The notes beneath the pieces are model-generated. The model did no database searches. It worked only from the letters and a program-made list of their open reading frames with translations, and was not told the origin of the DNA. A stretch of DNA of 51,901 nucleotides from JBBTCJ01 sp038043285 (GTDB lineage Bacteria; Planctomycetota; Phycisphaerae; UBA1845), in the NCBI GenBank assembly GCA_038043285.1, contig JBBTCJ010000085.1:1-51901 (forward strand). Reading direction: 5' to 3'. Positions 24,340-32,600 of the stretch are shown one piece after another. The position numbers and the translations under genes are program-made. Position 1 is the stretch's first letter. Each line of letters starts with the position of its first letter.

Positions 24340-25224
24340 CTAATGGATCTGGGCGAGGCGTTCGATGGTCTTGAGTAGGGCTTGCGTTCCCTCGCGGCCT
24401 TCGCCGGCGGCCTGGTTGGCCACGAGCAGTTGATGGACGAGCGAGGTGCCTGGTAATGGCACCAGTTGCTCTCGTGCCGTGGACAGCGCGATGCGAAGAT
24501 CCTTCTGCTGCAGGTCGATCATGAACATCGGGGCGAAGTCGCGCCGGATCATCCGCGAACCGAGATTGTCCAAAGCCCACGATCCGGCCGCGCCTTTCGA
24601 GACCGCTTGAAGCATGACCTCGGGATCCAGGCCCACGCGGCGGGCGAAGACCATCGCCTCGCTGACCGCCAGCAGATTCAGCCCGCAGAGAATCTGATTG
24701 CACAATTTCGTCAACTGCCCGAAACCGACCGGACCGCAATGGACGATGCTCTTGCCGAGGACTTCGAGCACGGGTCTTGCGCGGCGGAGGTCGGCCTCTT
24801 CGCCGCCGACCATGATGGAGAGGGTTCCCGCCTCCGCGCCGGTTTTTCCGCCGGAGACGGGAGCGTCAATGAATGCGGCCCCGCGGTTGCGAAGTTCGAG
24901 CGCGACGGCGCGAGCCGTTTCCGGCGCGACCGTGGATATGTCGATGCACAATGAGCCTGGGCGAATACCCGAACCAACGCCCTCTTTGCCGAGGTAAACG
25001 GCTTCCACGTCGGGTGAATCGCTGACGACGGAAATGACCACGTCGGCGGATCGGGCCACGTCCGCCGGGGAGTTCCGCCAGGTCGCGCCTTCCGCACAAA
25101 TACCATCCGCCTTGGCTGGAGTTCGGTTAAACACGCCGACGGAGAACCCCGCGCGAAGCAGGTTGCGGGCCATCGGCGCGCCCATGATCCCCGTCCCAAT
25201 GACCCCGACGATTGGTTTGTTCAT
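24340..25224 (-). CDS. 3-hydroxyisobutyrate dehydrogenase-family oxidoreductase
   Basis: NAD(P)-dependent beta-hydroxyacid dehydrogenase (GarR/MmsB/GlxR group), reducing or oxidising small hydroxyacids such as tartronate semialdehyde or 3-hydroxyisobutyrate. The N-terminal Rossmann motif VGVIGTGIMGAPMARNLL, the substrate-binding F-I-D-A-P-V-S-G-G motif (about residue 117), G-x-x-G-x-G-x-x-x-K replaced by GPVGFGQLTKLCNQ with the catalytic Lys, and the C-terminal KDLRIAL all match. Length of 294 residues is normal. Start fixed by AAGGAAGG upstream of the ATG at 25224; the longer frame to 25362 is not needed. Which hydroxyacid is used cannot be told. Confidence 0.93.
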   Translation of the reverse strand: MNKPIVGVIGTGIMGAPMARNLLRAGFSVGVFNRTPAKADGICAEGATWRNSPADVARSADVVISVVSDSPDVEAVYLGKEGVGSGIRPGSLCIDISTVAPETARAVALELRNRGAAFIDAPVSGGKTGAEAGTLSIMVGGEEADLRRARPVLEVLGKSIVHCGPVGFGQLTKLCNQILCGLNLLAVSEAMVFARRVGLDPEVMLQAVSKGAAGSWALDNLGSRMIRRDFAPMFMIDLQQKDLRIALSTAREQLVPLPGTSLVHQLLVANQAAGEGREGTQALLKTIERLAQIH

Positions 25225-25451
25225 GGTTGACCTTCCTTTGTCGGGCGTCGTCGCAACGACGAAGCGTCCGGAAGCGTCCGCGCAAGCCAGATATATCGAC
25301 CCACGCTCCCGACGACAACCGGCGATGGGTCGGAGGGGCGGTTGCGCGGCGCCCGGCCGCACGGCTCAAAAGCTGTGGCACAGCCTTTGTGAGCTCAGGA
25401 GCCGTGGCACCGGCGGCCTGCCGAGTATCAGCGGGACGGCGCGTAGTCGGC

Positions 25452-25703
25452 TCAACCGCCGTTGACTTTTGTTTCGGTGGTTGTCGTGCTGATGGTCGTT
25501 TCGTGATCCTCGGCGGCGGGGTCGAGCCTTTTGGCGGTCTGAGCCTTGGTGTCCACGACGTAGAGTTCGCCGTCGATTGCCACGACGTGCTTGTGGCCGG
25601 TCTTGCAATCGGCATATCCGACGCCGCCGAGTACCATGATGCAGCCGGCGGCACCGAGGGCGAGTAGAAGAGTGCTTCCTACGGTCAATACTGTGCGACG
25701 CAT
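25452..25703 (-). CDS. Small putative lipoprotein
   Basis: An 83-residue product beginning M-R-R-T-V-L-T-V-G with a hydrophobic stretch ending LGAAGC, a good lipobox with cleavage before Cys20. The mature part has a C-x-T-G-H-K-H-V-V-A-I-D-G-E-L-Y-V-V-D segment and a Thr-rich tail. A GGAG eight bases upstream supports the ATG at 25703. It is upstream of the dehydrogenase gene on the same strand but separated by about 230 bases that include a repeat. No known family is recognised. Confidence 0.7.
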   Translation of the reverse strand: MRRTVLTVGSTLLLALGAAGCIMVLGGVGYADCKTGHKHVVAIDGELYVVDTKAQTAKRLDPAAEDHETTISTTTTETKVNGG

Positions 25704-25767
25704 GTGAGAATCTCCATGAAGGGAAGTCCGTGTTGAGTGCTTATCGGAACCGCTTCCTGAGGCTTCG

Positions 25768-25786
25768 CGCGGGCTTAGAGCCCGCG
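25768..25786. repeat. Palindromic repeat CGCGGGCT-n-AGCCCGCG
   Basis: Inverted repeat of the same family as at 16445 with core GCGGGCTTAGAGCCCGC, in the gap between the small lipoprotein gene and comF. Other members are at 34803, 43107 and 45468. Confidence 0.8.
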
Positions 25787-25920
25787 GCCCGAAAGTGGTT
25801 CCGGGCACTCATCGTTCCCGGGGGCGCGGCGCCCGGCCGGTGTCGCGTGGTTGGACACGCGAACCGAATGTGGGTTAGCGCTACCACCTACGATGGATGG
25901 CAGCCTGTGGCAGAATTCGT

Positions 25921-25964
25921 GGCACGGCCTTCCAAGCCGTGTTTTTACGGGCAAGATGCCCGTG
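25921..25964. repeat. Double hairpin repeat upstream of comF
   Basis: Two consecutive inverted repeats: CACGGC-cttccaa-GCCGTG at 25923-25941 and ACGGGC-aagat-GCCCGT at about 25947-25963. The pair resembles a composite repeat that I recall as scattered in planctomycete genomes. It lies within an open frame upstream of the comF start, which argues that the comF start is not in that extension. Confidence 0.7.
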
Positions 25965-26041
25965 TTACGCTGCCTTGCGACACTTTCGCCACAAGCTCAT
26001 GGCCGCGGGAGCGGCGGGACGCCCATGCAGAGAACGCAGCG

Positions 26042-26857
26042 ATGACAACTTTCGACCAGCGTGGACTGACCCCGAGCGAACGAGGCGTTGCCTGGTCGCG
26101 CGTGCGAGCCATCGCGTCAACAGCACGGGAGGTGTTGTTTCCGCCCATCTGCGTATCGTGCGGTGAGCCGAACATCGCATCGGACGGCTCGTTGTGTACG
26201 GAGTGTGACCGGGCGATCGGAAAGGAGCGGGCGTCGCCGGCGTGTCCGCGCTGCGGGGCGACGGTCGCGCCGTTTGAGGTCGATTCCGAGGGTTGTTCCC
26301 AGTGTCGCAAGGCCTCTTCCCGGTTGGGCGGGGTCGCTCGCGTCGGCCCGTACCGCAGTCGAATCGGTCAATTGCTTCGCGACTACAAGTACTCGGGTCA
26401 TGAAGAACTCACGCCGCTGCTGAGCGAGTGGCTGGTCGAGGCGATCAAGGCGGCGGCGTGGCACACGGGCATCGAAGCCGTCGTCGGCGTGCCGACGCAT
26501 TGGCGGCGAAGACTCCTGCGGGCGTTCCATCCGGCGGAGGCGCTGGCGCGGTTTGCGGCGCGGCGATTGGGACTGCGGACGGCAGCGGTATTGAAGCGGA
26601 TTCGGTCGGGCCCGCACCAGGTCGGGCTTTCCTTTACTGCGCGACATGAGAACGTGCATGGGGCGTTTGCGCTTCGGCGTGGCGTGAAGCTTTCCGGCGC
26701 GAGAATACTGGTGATCGACGACGTACGGACTTCCGGGGCGACGCTGCACGAATGCGCGGGTGTGTTGCGTGACGGCGGGGCGAGCGAGGTCTACGCGGCG
26801 GTCATCGCGCGGGTACAACATGCCGGGGCCCGTGACGCGCTTCTGCCGGATATCTGA
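26042..26857 (+). CDS. comF: ComF-family phosphoribosyltransferase-like protein
   Basis: ComF family protein of 271 residues, related to competence protein ComF and to GntX; it joins an N-terminal zinc-ribbon type region to a PRPP-binding type domain. The zinc motif has four cysteine pairs (CVSCGEP, LCTECD, CPRCG, CSQCRK) within residues 37-90. The C-terminal domain has VVGVPTHWRRRLLRAFHPAE, VLKRIRSGPHQVGLSFTAR and the PRPP motif VIDDVRTSGATLHEC. ComF proteins help load single-stranded DNA on recombination/uptake machinery in competent bacteria. ATG at 26042 begins the conserved region; the frame continues to 25730 through repeat DNA. Confidence 0.88.
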   Translation: MTTFDQRGLTPSERGVAWSRVRAIASTAREVLFPPICVSCGEPNIASDGSLCTECDRAIGKERASPACPRCGATVAPFEVDSEGCSQCRKASSRLGGVARVGPYRSRIGQLLRDYKYSGHEELTPLLSEWLVEAIKAAAWHTGIEAVVGVPTHWRRRLLRAFHPAEALARFAARRLGLRTAAVLKRIRSGPHQVGLSFTARHENVHGAFALRRGVKLSGARILVIDDVRTSGATLHECAGVLRDGGASEVYAAVIARVQHAGARDALLPDI

Positions 26858-26917
26858 ATGGAAGAGCCTCCCCATTCATGGGGCGAGCTGATCGCCGGCG
26901 GCGCCGAGCGCAGCGGG

Positions 26918-28390
26918 TCACGTTCGTGGAATCTCTCCGTAGAGGACGAGACAGGTTTGCTCGTACCACTCACGTCCCCATTCGAATAGACCGTGAAGCA
27001 ACACGGCGGCCTCCGCGGTCGGCGCGACCGGGGCGACGCGGCGCAGGAATGGAAGAATCGACGATGGATCGCCGAATGCAAACTCGATTCCGGTATGCTC
27101 CTGTCCGGGTTCGCCGGGGCGGAAGCGGGCTTCGATTTCCTTGCAGGACAGGGCGACGTTCGCCTCGAAAACGAACTCCGGCTGTTGAATCGCCAGATCG
27201 CGGACCACGGCGATGAGCGACAGGTCATGAACTTCCCCGCGTTGCAGGCCCAATTCCTCGACCAGCTCGCGCTGGGCGGCTCCGAATAGATCGTAAGTTC
27301 CGTCGGCGCGACGATCGGTTTCGTCGAGCATTCCCCCGAAGGCGTGGAGGAATCCGGCGTGGTAGGCGACGGATGGTCCGCGCCGGCCCAGGGCAATCGC
27401 GTGGTCGGCGGTTCGGACGATCGTACTGACGCCGACCGCGTCGGCCAGCGATCGCGCGTTCTGGCGGAGGACGGCGGCGGCGTTGAAGAGGTTGGTGCCG
27501 AGGAAGTCGCGGAACGAAGTCGGGCCCAGCCGCAGGTGCAGGCGGCTGGGTTCCGCTTGGAGTTGCACGAGGCGCACGAGTCGCCCGTCGTAGAGTCGTC
27601 GATTCTCCTGTTCCGCCAGAGCGAGTTGGGTTTCCCAGGCTGCGGCGATCATGGCTTCGGCGGCCGGGTTGGTCGGTCGCGGATCATCGGTCCAGCGTTG
27701 GACAATCTGCTCCGACGTGTAGCGTTGCGCGAAGCTCACGGAGAACGAGGCACCAGTCGGCAGGCTGGGTGTCGCCAGGATCGACGTGTGGGGGGAACGG
27801 GGTTTTCGCGCGACCGCCGATCGGAACGACAGCCGCTGCAAGAGCAGCAGCGCGATTGCGGGCAGCGAGAAGATCGCAGCCGTACCAATGAACTCCAGGG
27901 CGTGCGAAACGACGACGCCTCGGATCAGTTGCGGTTGGGAGGACGGGCGGAGGAAGGCGGCGGCGCCCACGATGGCGAGAGCGATCGAGAGTCCGCCGAC
28001 GAGCCGGAGAATGTCGCGTGCTGCATCCGCGCGCATCGGCCAACGACCCCGTTGCAGGGTCGCCGACGCAACCAGGGCAAAGTGTCCGGCCGCGGCCAGG
28101 AGAACGCCGAGCGACAAGATTCCGTCGGCCAGCGCGAGTTGGCGCCTGCGACACAATGCGAGCACGCTCAGGACCGACCCCGCGCCGAGGACCAGCCCAC
28201 TGCAGGCGACGATGATGCGGCGCGGCAAGCGGCGATCCTGCAAGTCGGCCAACAACTCTTGCGGGTCGATCTTCCAGCCGCACTCGGGGCAGCGCTCAGC
28301 GACCGCGCTGCGGAGATCGTAATCGCATCGAGGACAGGGAATCTCTATAGCAGGATCTCCGACCATCAGCGGCGGAAGGGAATCACTCAT
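26918..28390 (-). CDS. Zinc-ribbon membrane protein with C-terminal Nudix domain
   Basis: A 490-residue protein with three parts. Residues about 18-42 form a zinc ribbon CPRCDYDLRS...CPECGW (two C-x2-C knuckles). Residues about 57-200 contain four or five membrane segments. The C-terminal 270 residues hold a Nudix-like domain, with the box region GTYDLFGAAQRELVEELGLQ preserving the R-E-L-x-E-E-L-G core (the upstream G is less clear). The arrangement ribbon-membrane-Nudix suggests a membrane-tethered hydrolase. Neither its substrate nor homologues of this exact architecture are known to me. ATG start at 28390. Downstream is the divergent-to-convergent comF gene; upstream lies a second zinc-ribbon membrane protein. 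Confidence 0.75.
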   Translation of the reverse strand: MSDSLPPLMVGDPAIEIPCPRCDYDLRSAVAERCPECGWKIDPQELLADLQDRRLPRRIIVACSGLVLGAGSVLSVLALCRRRQLALADGILSLGVLLAAAGHFALVASATLQRGRWPMRADAARDILRLVGGLSIALAIVGAAAFLRPSSQPQLIRGVVVSHALEFIGTAAIFSLPAIALLLLQRLSFRSAVARKPRSPHTSILATPSLPTGASFSVSFAQRYTSEQIVQRWTDDPRPTNPAAEAMIAAAWETQLALAEQENRRLYDGRLVRLVQLQAEPSRLHLRLGPTSFRDFLGTNLFNAAAVLRQNARSLADAVGVSTIVRTADHAIALGRRGPSVAYHAGFLHAFGGMLDETDRRADGTYDLFGAAQRELVEELGLQRGEVHDLSLIAVVRDLAIQQPEFVFEANVALSCKEIEARFRPGEPGQEHTGIEFAFGDPSSILPFLRRVAPVAPTAEAAVLLHGLFEWGREWYEQTCLVLYGEIPRT

Positions 28391-28459
28391 GGGATGGCCG
28401 CCACGCCCGTCGCGGTTGGGAACGCACGGTTCGCCGGCGGAGCGCCCTCGGGGCGGGTA

Positions 28460-28714
28460 CTATAACACGATGGGGAGCACGAACGTAAGGATCAACAGAA
28501 CCGCAATGGCCACCATCAGCCAGCGGCGCAGAGGATGCTCGTCGCTCACCGGTGTGATCCAGTCGCCACAGTGCGGACATTGCTGGGTGTCCTCGTGAAC
28601 CTGCCGCCGGCACGAGGGACACAGGAGCATGTCCTCCTGTTCAGGATTGTCGTCTTCGACGGGTACCTCGTCGGCGTCCAGCTCGTTTTCGAAGGCGTCG
28701 TCGGATTCGATCAC
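28460..28714 (-). CDS. Small zinc-ribbon membrane protein
   Basis: An 84-residue protein starting at GTG 28714, whose GTGA overlaps the stop of the isochorismatase-like gene by four bases (translational coupling). It has an acidic N-terminal region, a zinc ribbon C-P-S-C...C-P-H-C at about residues 31-48 and one C-terminal membrane helix (WLMVAIAVLLILTFVLPIVL). An ATG at 28801 would add an Arg-rich extension overlapping the neighbour by 91 bases and is less likely. This one-ribbon, one-helix architecture is common in planctomycetes but has no assigned role. Confidence 0.72.
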   Translation of the reverse strand: MIESDDAFENELDADEVPVEDDNPEQEDMLLCPSCRRQVHEDTQQCPHCGDWITPVSDEHPLRRWLMVAIAVLLILTFVLPIVL

Positions 28715-29307
28715 GACGGATGGTCCTGGTTTGCGGGCGGAGCGGCCTTCACGATCTCCAGCATAGCCTTGAATCGTTCGGCGTCGCAACGTTGACACCA
28801 TTCGAAGAGGACGCTCTCGACGGTGGTGACGAGTACGCCGTTTTGTCTCATGCGATCCAGAGCGACGTTGTGGTCGAGCTGTCCTCGGGATCCAACGGCG
28901 TCGGCGCAGACGAAGACGTCGTAGTCGCGCGAGGCAAGGTCCAGCGCGGTCTGCTGGACGCAGACGTGAGTTTCGATCCCGGCGAGAATGACCTGGGGAC
29001 GATCCGCGGCTACGATCGCGTCCCGGACCGTGGGTTCAGCCCACGCGCTGAAGGCGAGCTTATCGAGGTTGGCGGCGCGGGTTTGCTCTAACGAGTCGCC
29101 CAGCGGGGCGACGGTTCGGCCGATACCCTTGCGGTATTGCTCGGTGACCATGACCGGGACGTCGAAAAGGCTCCCTCCTTGGAGGAGTTTTCGACAAACA
29201 ACGACCAGGCGATCATGCCCACGGATCAGCGGAAGCAGCTTCTCCTGGAGGTCGATGAGCAGAATCAACGAGCGTGACGGGTCGAGCTGGTCGTGACGGC
29301 GAATCAT
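28711..29307 (-). CDS. Isochorismatase-family hydrolase (YcaC-like)
   Basis: A cysteine hydrolase of the isochorismatase fold, 198 residues. The expected catalytic triad is visible: Asp in SLILLIDLQEKLLP, Lys in LDKLAFSAW, and Cys in LAGIETHVCVQQTALDL, with the family E-T-H-V-C-V-x-x-T-A motif. Such enzymes hydrolyse amides or ethers of small metabolites; the exact substrate is unknown. ATG at 29307 begins at the conserved region; the open frame continues upstream only because it reads through the tRNA-Lys gene. It forms an operon with the overlapping zinc-ribbon protein gene. Confidence 0.88.
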   Translation of the reverse strand: MIRRHDQLDPSRSLILLIDLQEKLLPLIRGHDRLVVVCRKLLQGGSLFDVPVMVTEQYRKGIGRTVAPLGDSLEQTRAANLDKLAFSAWAEPTVRDAIVAADRPQVILAGIETHVCVQQTALDLASRDYDVFVCADAVGSRGQLDHNVALDRMRQNGVLVTTVESVLFEWCQRCDAERFKAMLEIVKAAPPANQDHPS

Positions 29308-29363
29308 GCGCGGGTTCCGTTTCGCCCGAGGCCAAGGTCGTCGCGTTTCGCAACCACGAAGAC

Positions 29364-29436
<73 letters not shown>

Positions 29437-29591
29437 TCGCAGACCACCCATTGAACCATTCGTCGTCAACCGCGTCAACACGTCGCGTCTATCGGGAACG
29501 GCTCGCGGCGGCTATCATTAGACCGGGGCGGATGCCGACCCGCAGGGTGGGATTGGCGGTCCGGCAGCGGCTCAACAAAGCGGAGTAGCGT

Positions 29592-30029
29592 ATGGTGGGT
29601 GCTCATCGACCGGTTCCCGACGTGTTGGCGATGCTGGTGTGCGATCAGATCATCACCGATCGCCTCACGGGCAAGCAATCGCTGATCGGGATGTTCAGCA
29701 AGGTGCACGCGGCTGGGTTCCCGGCGACGCATCCGCAATTGTGCGTGTTCGTGGTGTTGACCGAGGGACACGGGCGGACCGAGGTCAGGATACGCATCGT
29801 GGATTCCAACGAATCCCGACCGGCGATCGTCGAAGGCAAGGGGACGGTGGAGTTCAAGGATCCGCGGGCGGTTGCCAACCTCGCGTTACAGTTTCACGGA
29901 CTTACCTTCCCTTCATCCGGCGAATACCGCGTTCAACTCTGGTCCAACGGCGAGCTCCTGCGCGAGGCCAGGCTGGAGCTGGTGCAGGTTCAGCCGCGAC
30001 CGCTCACTCCGCCGGAGGCGACCGCCTGA
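29592..30029 (+). CDS. DUF6941 family protein
   Basis: A 145-residue beta-rich cytoplasmic protein. It matches DUF6941 in the patterns L-A-M-L-V-C-D-Q-I-I-T-D-R-x-T-G-K-x-S-L-I-G-M-F, then LCVFVVLTEGHGRTEVRIRI, and a final L-x-F-P-S-x-G-E-Y-R-V-Q-L-W-S-N-G-E-L-L. These proteins are usually about 135-150 residues, function unknown. The start at 29592 is an ATG in reading distance of an AG-rich patch. It is on its own between tRNA-Lys and a methyltransferase gene. Confidence 0.75.
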   Translation: MVGAHRPVPDVLAMLVCDQIITDRLTGKQSLIGMFSKVHAAGFPATHPQLCVFVVLTEGHGRTEVRIRIVDSNESRPAIVEGKGTVEFKDPRAVANLALQFHGLTFPSSGEYRVQLWSNGELLREARLELVQVQPRPLTPPEATA

Positions 30030-30095
30030 ACGACGCGTGTTCCTGGATCCGTCCTCCGGAGTGACCCGGGCTGAATCTTGGGTCAAGGCAACGGC

Positions 30096-30863
30096 GTGAG
30101 CCTCCTGCGAAACAATCAAGAGGTCTACGGCACGGTCGAGTTTGCGGCTTGGGCGAATCGGTCGGACTTGGACGCGGCCGAGCGGTTCGTACTTAGCCGA
30201 TATCTTGAGCGGGAACGATCGACGTTGGAGGCCGGGACAGGCGGCGGGCGGATTCTCTTTGCGTTGAAGGCGATGGGGTTCGCCTCGCTTGCCGGTTTTG
30301 ACTTCGTTCCGGCGTTCGTCGAGGAGGCGCGGCGAAAGGATTCCGCCGGGGCTATTCGGTTCGAAGTGGCTGACGCGACGAAGCTTCCCTACGCCGACGC
30401 GAGCGTGGAACAGATCGTCTATTTGCAGCAGATCGTATCGCTGGTCGAGTCGGCCGCGCGGCGACAGATGGTAATGAAGGAGTCGTTTAGAATCCTCAAG
30501 GCCGGCGGGACGGCGTTGTTTTCCTTCTTGTCGTACGAGGTTCGGGCCAACGGCCTTGCGTATCGCCTGTTTCTGACCTACCTCCGTGGGCTACGACTCC
30601 TGTCCGGAAGCCGACGCAGTGTGCAGTCGCTGCCGTGGTTGAAACTCGGAGGCCGACCCAACTTCGGGGCGCTCTTGGACCGGGAACCGCATGTCTACTG
30701 GTTCAAGGCTGCCGAGGCCGTGGCGCTGCTGGAACAGGCTGGATTTCATCTGCGGGCGATCGGAACCGAACATCAGATGCGCTCCGGAAGAATGTGCGGC
30801 TCGGCGGCGGAGTTGTGCGGTGAAACGATGGACGGAGGATTGTACTGTGTCTGCGGCAAGTGA
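30096..30863 (+). CDS. Class I SAM-dependent methyltransferase
   Basis: A 255-residue Rossmann-fold methyltransferase. SAM-binding motif I is E-A-G-T-G-G-G-R-I-L-F-A-L-K-A, followed by an acidic loop (GFDFVPAFVEEARRK), motif II D-A-T-K-L-P-Y-A-D-A-S-V-E-Q-I and motif III ILKAGGTALFSFLSYE. It ends with a Cys- and Gly-containing tail. The substrate is unknown, but the location before a FemAB-like protein and near a sugar transferase is consistent with polysaccharide modification. The GTG at 30096 has an AAGG seven bases upstream and is preferred over the TTG at 30078. Confidence 0.8.
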   Translation: MSLLRNNQEVYGTVEFAAWANRSDLDAAERFVLSRYLERERSTLEAGTGGGRILFALKAMGFASLAGFDFVPAFVEEARRKDSAGAIRFEVADATKLPYADASVEQIVYLQQIVSLVESAARRQMVMKESFRILKAGGTALFSFLSYEVRANGLAYRLFLTYLRGLRLLSGSRRSVQSLPWLKLGGRPNFGALLDREPHVYWFKAAEAVALLEQAGFHLRAIGTEHQMRSGRMCGSAAELCGETMDGGLYCVCGK

Positions 30864-30962
30864 CGAGGCTGGGAGCGTTCGCCGAACCCCGCGGTTTCGC
30901 TTGGGACTGGGGTTCGCACGCGCGAAGTTCTCCGCCCCCGCGCGACGGACGCCGGCCTACGG

Positions 30963-31946
30963 ATGCTTTCGTCGGCCGAGTCACGCATGATGGGAAGCGG
31001 TGACGTCAATCCGGCGGCTCCACAGATATCGCTTGCCCGCGCGACCGAGGGCGAGTATTGCCAGGCCGCCCTGCGAGCGCGGCGCAATGAGTTCTGGTGG
31101 TATTTCAACGGGTTAGCGCCCTATCGGGGGTACAGTCGCCCTTTCGCCGACGCCACCGGACGGTGGTGGTATGGGGTCAAACCGGGATTCGCCTGGCCGG
31201 CGGACTTCTTTTCGCCGTTCGACACAGCGGAGAAAGCTGCTCCTCGGCGGCGGCTGCTTGGGTGGCAGTTCCCCGTCTCCGCCGGGGCGGCAAACTCAAG
31301 CGTGTGGCTGAACGTGGTTCACGATCTTGCCGGGTATGGGATCGAGTCGGTTGCGGAGAACAAACGTCGAGCGGTCCGGCGGGGACTTCGCGAGCTGGAT
31401 GTCCGCGTCGCTGATCCGACCGATCCGGCAACGTGTTCCGCCGCGTGCGAGGTGTGGAACAGTCACGTGGTGCGTACGTCGTGGAACAAGGCGACGTCCG
31501 TGGACAAGTTCCAAGCCGGGTGGGCTGAGCTGGCTGATTGGCCGGGAACCACGGTGCTGGTCGCGCGCGAGAAATCAGGCGACCCAAACGTCGCCGCGTG
31601 GTTGATCGCCCGTTGCATCGACGACACGGTGTTCGTGGACACATTGGCGTCGCACACCGACCGCCTCGCCCATCGTCCCAACGACGCGATCGTGTTCGCG
31701 TGCCTTGTCGCCGCGGAGCGGGCCGGCTTGCGGCACGCGCACTATTCGCTGTGCAGCAACATCGCGTCGCTGGAGGCGTTCAAGGCCTCGCTGGGTTTCG
31801 TGCCGCATCCGTTCCCTGCCCGCCTGCAGCTTCGCCGGCCGATCGGGTTGGCGCTTCGGTGGCTTCGACCAGCGACGTACCGGCGGCTCCTGGGATCGGG
31901 CGAAGGATTGCCGACGATCCAACCGGCTGAGAATCCGAAAGCATGA
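30963..31946 (+). CDS. GNAT/FemAB-like acyltransferase
   Basis: A protein of about 320 residues that reads like the acetyltransferases found in polysaccharide loci (FemAB or BioF2-type GNAT domain). Visible features are a long N-terminal half with W-W-Y/W-F motifs (NEFWWYFNGLAPYRGYSRPF, WWYGVKPGFAWP), N-K-R-R-A-V-R-R-G-L-R, VAAWLIARCIDDTVFVDT and D-A-I-V-F-A-C-L-V-A-A-E-R-A-G. The final part LEAFKASLGFVPHPFPARLQ is typical of the last GNAT strand and helix. Start uncertain: ATG at 30963, or two ATGs at 30987 and 30990. It follows the methyltransferase with a gap of about 100 bases. Confidence 0.65.
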   Translation: MLSSAESRMMGSGDVNPAAPQISLARATEGEYCQAALRARRNEFWWYFNGLAPYRGYSRPFADATGRWWYGVKPGFAWPADFFSPFDTAEKAAPRRRLLGWQFPVSAGAANSSVWLNVVHDLAGYGIESVAENKRRAVRRGLRELDVRVADPTDPATCSAACEVWNSHVVRTSWNKATSVDKFQAGWAELADWPGTTVLVAREKSGDPNVAAWLIARCIDDTVFVDTLASHTDRLAHRPNDAIVFACLVAAERAGLRHAHYSLCSNIASLEAFKASLGFVPHPFPARLQLRRPIGLALRWLRPATYRRLLGSGEGLPTIQPAENPKA

Positions 31947-32017
31947 GGTCTCGGCGACGTGTCGGACGTCCGGAGACGGTGTCCGTCAGGAGCGGATCCG
32001 CGCCGCGGATTTCGAGG

Positions 32018-32449
32018 TCACGTCGTCAGTCGCATAGCGAAATGGTGTGAGGTGATGTCCATTCCCTTGTGCAGGTAGAAGCGGTGGGCGTCGAAGCGCT
32101 GCACGCCGCTGTCGAGGTGCAACTGATCGCATCCGGAACGCTTCGCGTGCTCGACAAGCCAGTCAAACAGGCGACTTCCCCATCGCGTGCCGCGACGCGC
32201 CGAGGCGGTCACCAGGTCGTCCACATACATGGCCTTGCCCCAGGCGAGGAGTTCGACGAAGCGGTATCCGGCCACCGCGATCACTTCGCCGCCGTCCTCA
32301 ATGTAGGCCAGCTCGTAGGCCTGGGTGCGGATCTGCCGTCCGACCTGCGCGACGAAGGCGTCGAGACTGACGTGCGTGCGCAGCTCGCGCATGACCTTGT
32401 AGCAGCGTTCGAATTCTTCCGGCGTTCGGGCGACGTGGATGGGGGACAT
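32018..32449 (-). CDS. GNAT family N-acetyltransferase
   Basis: A 143-residue GNAT. Conserved features are VAVAGYRFVELLAWGKAMYV, then DDLVTASARRGTRWGSRLFD (motif A, R-G-x-x-x-G/S) and the final LHLDSGVQRFDAHRFYLHKG (motif B). The substrate is unknown. ATG at 32449 begins the conserved sequence; the open frame upstream has no homology. It is on the minus strand between a sugar transferase gene and the end of the FemAB-like gene. Note the R1-type repeat core at 32568-32585 just upstream. Confidence 0.85.
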   Translation of the reverse strand: MSPIHVARTPEEFERCYKVMRELRTHVSLDAFVAQVGRQIRTQAYELAYIEDGGEVIAVAGYRFVELLAWGKAMYVDDLVTASARRGTRWGSRLFDWLVEHAKRSGCDQLHLDSGVQRFDAHRFYLHKGMDITSHHFAMRLTT

Positions 32450-32600
32450 GCACGATAGCGCACCGCAGGACGCCGCCGCTGTCAACCCGGGAAACATGCG
32501 TCGCGCGGAGAGAAGCCCTGAGGCCGTCCGTACCTTCAGGGTCGCCGCACGGGAAACAGAAACAATCCCGCTCCCTCACGGTCGCGGGGCGGAAAAAAAA

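Noticed and set aside
24095..24374. Short open frames on the plus strand within the putative RNA
   Set aside because: Composition follows hairpin DNA, with Arg/Gly runs and no ribosome site; they are better explained by a structured RNA.
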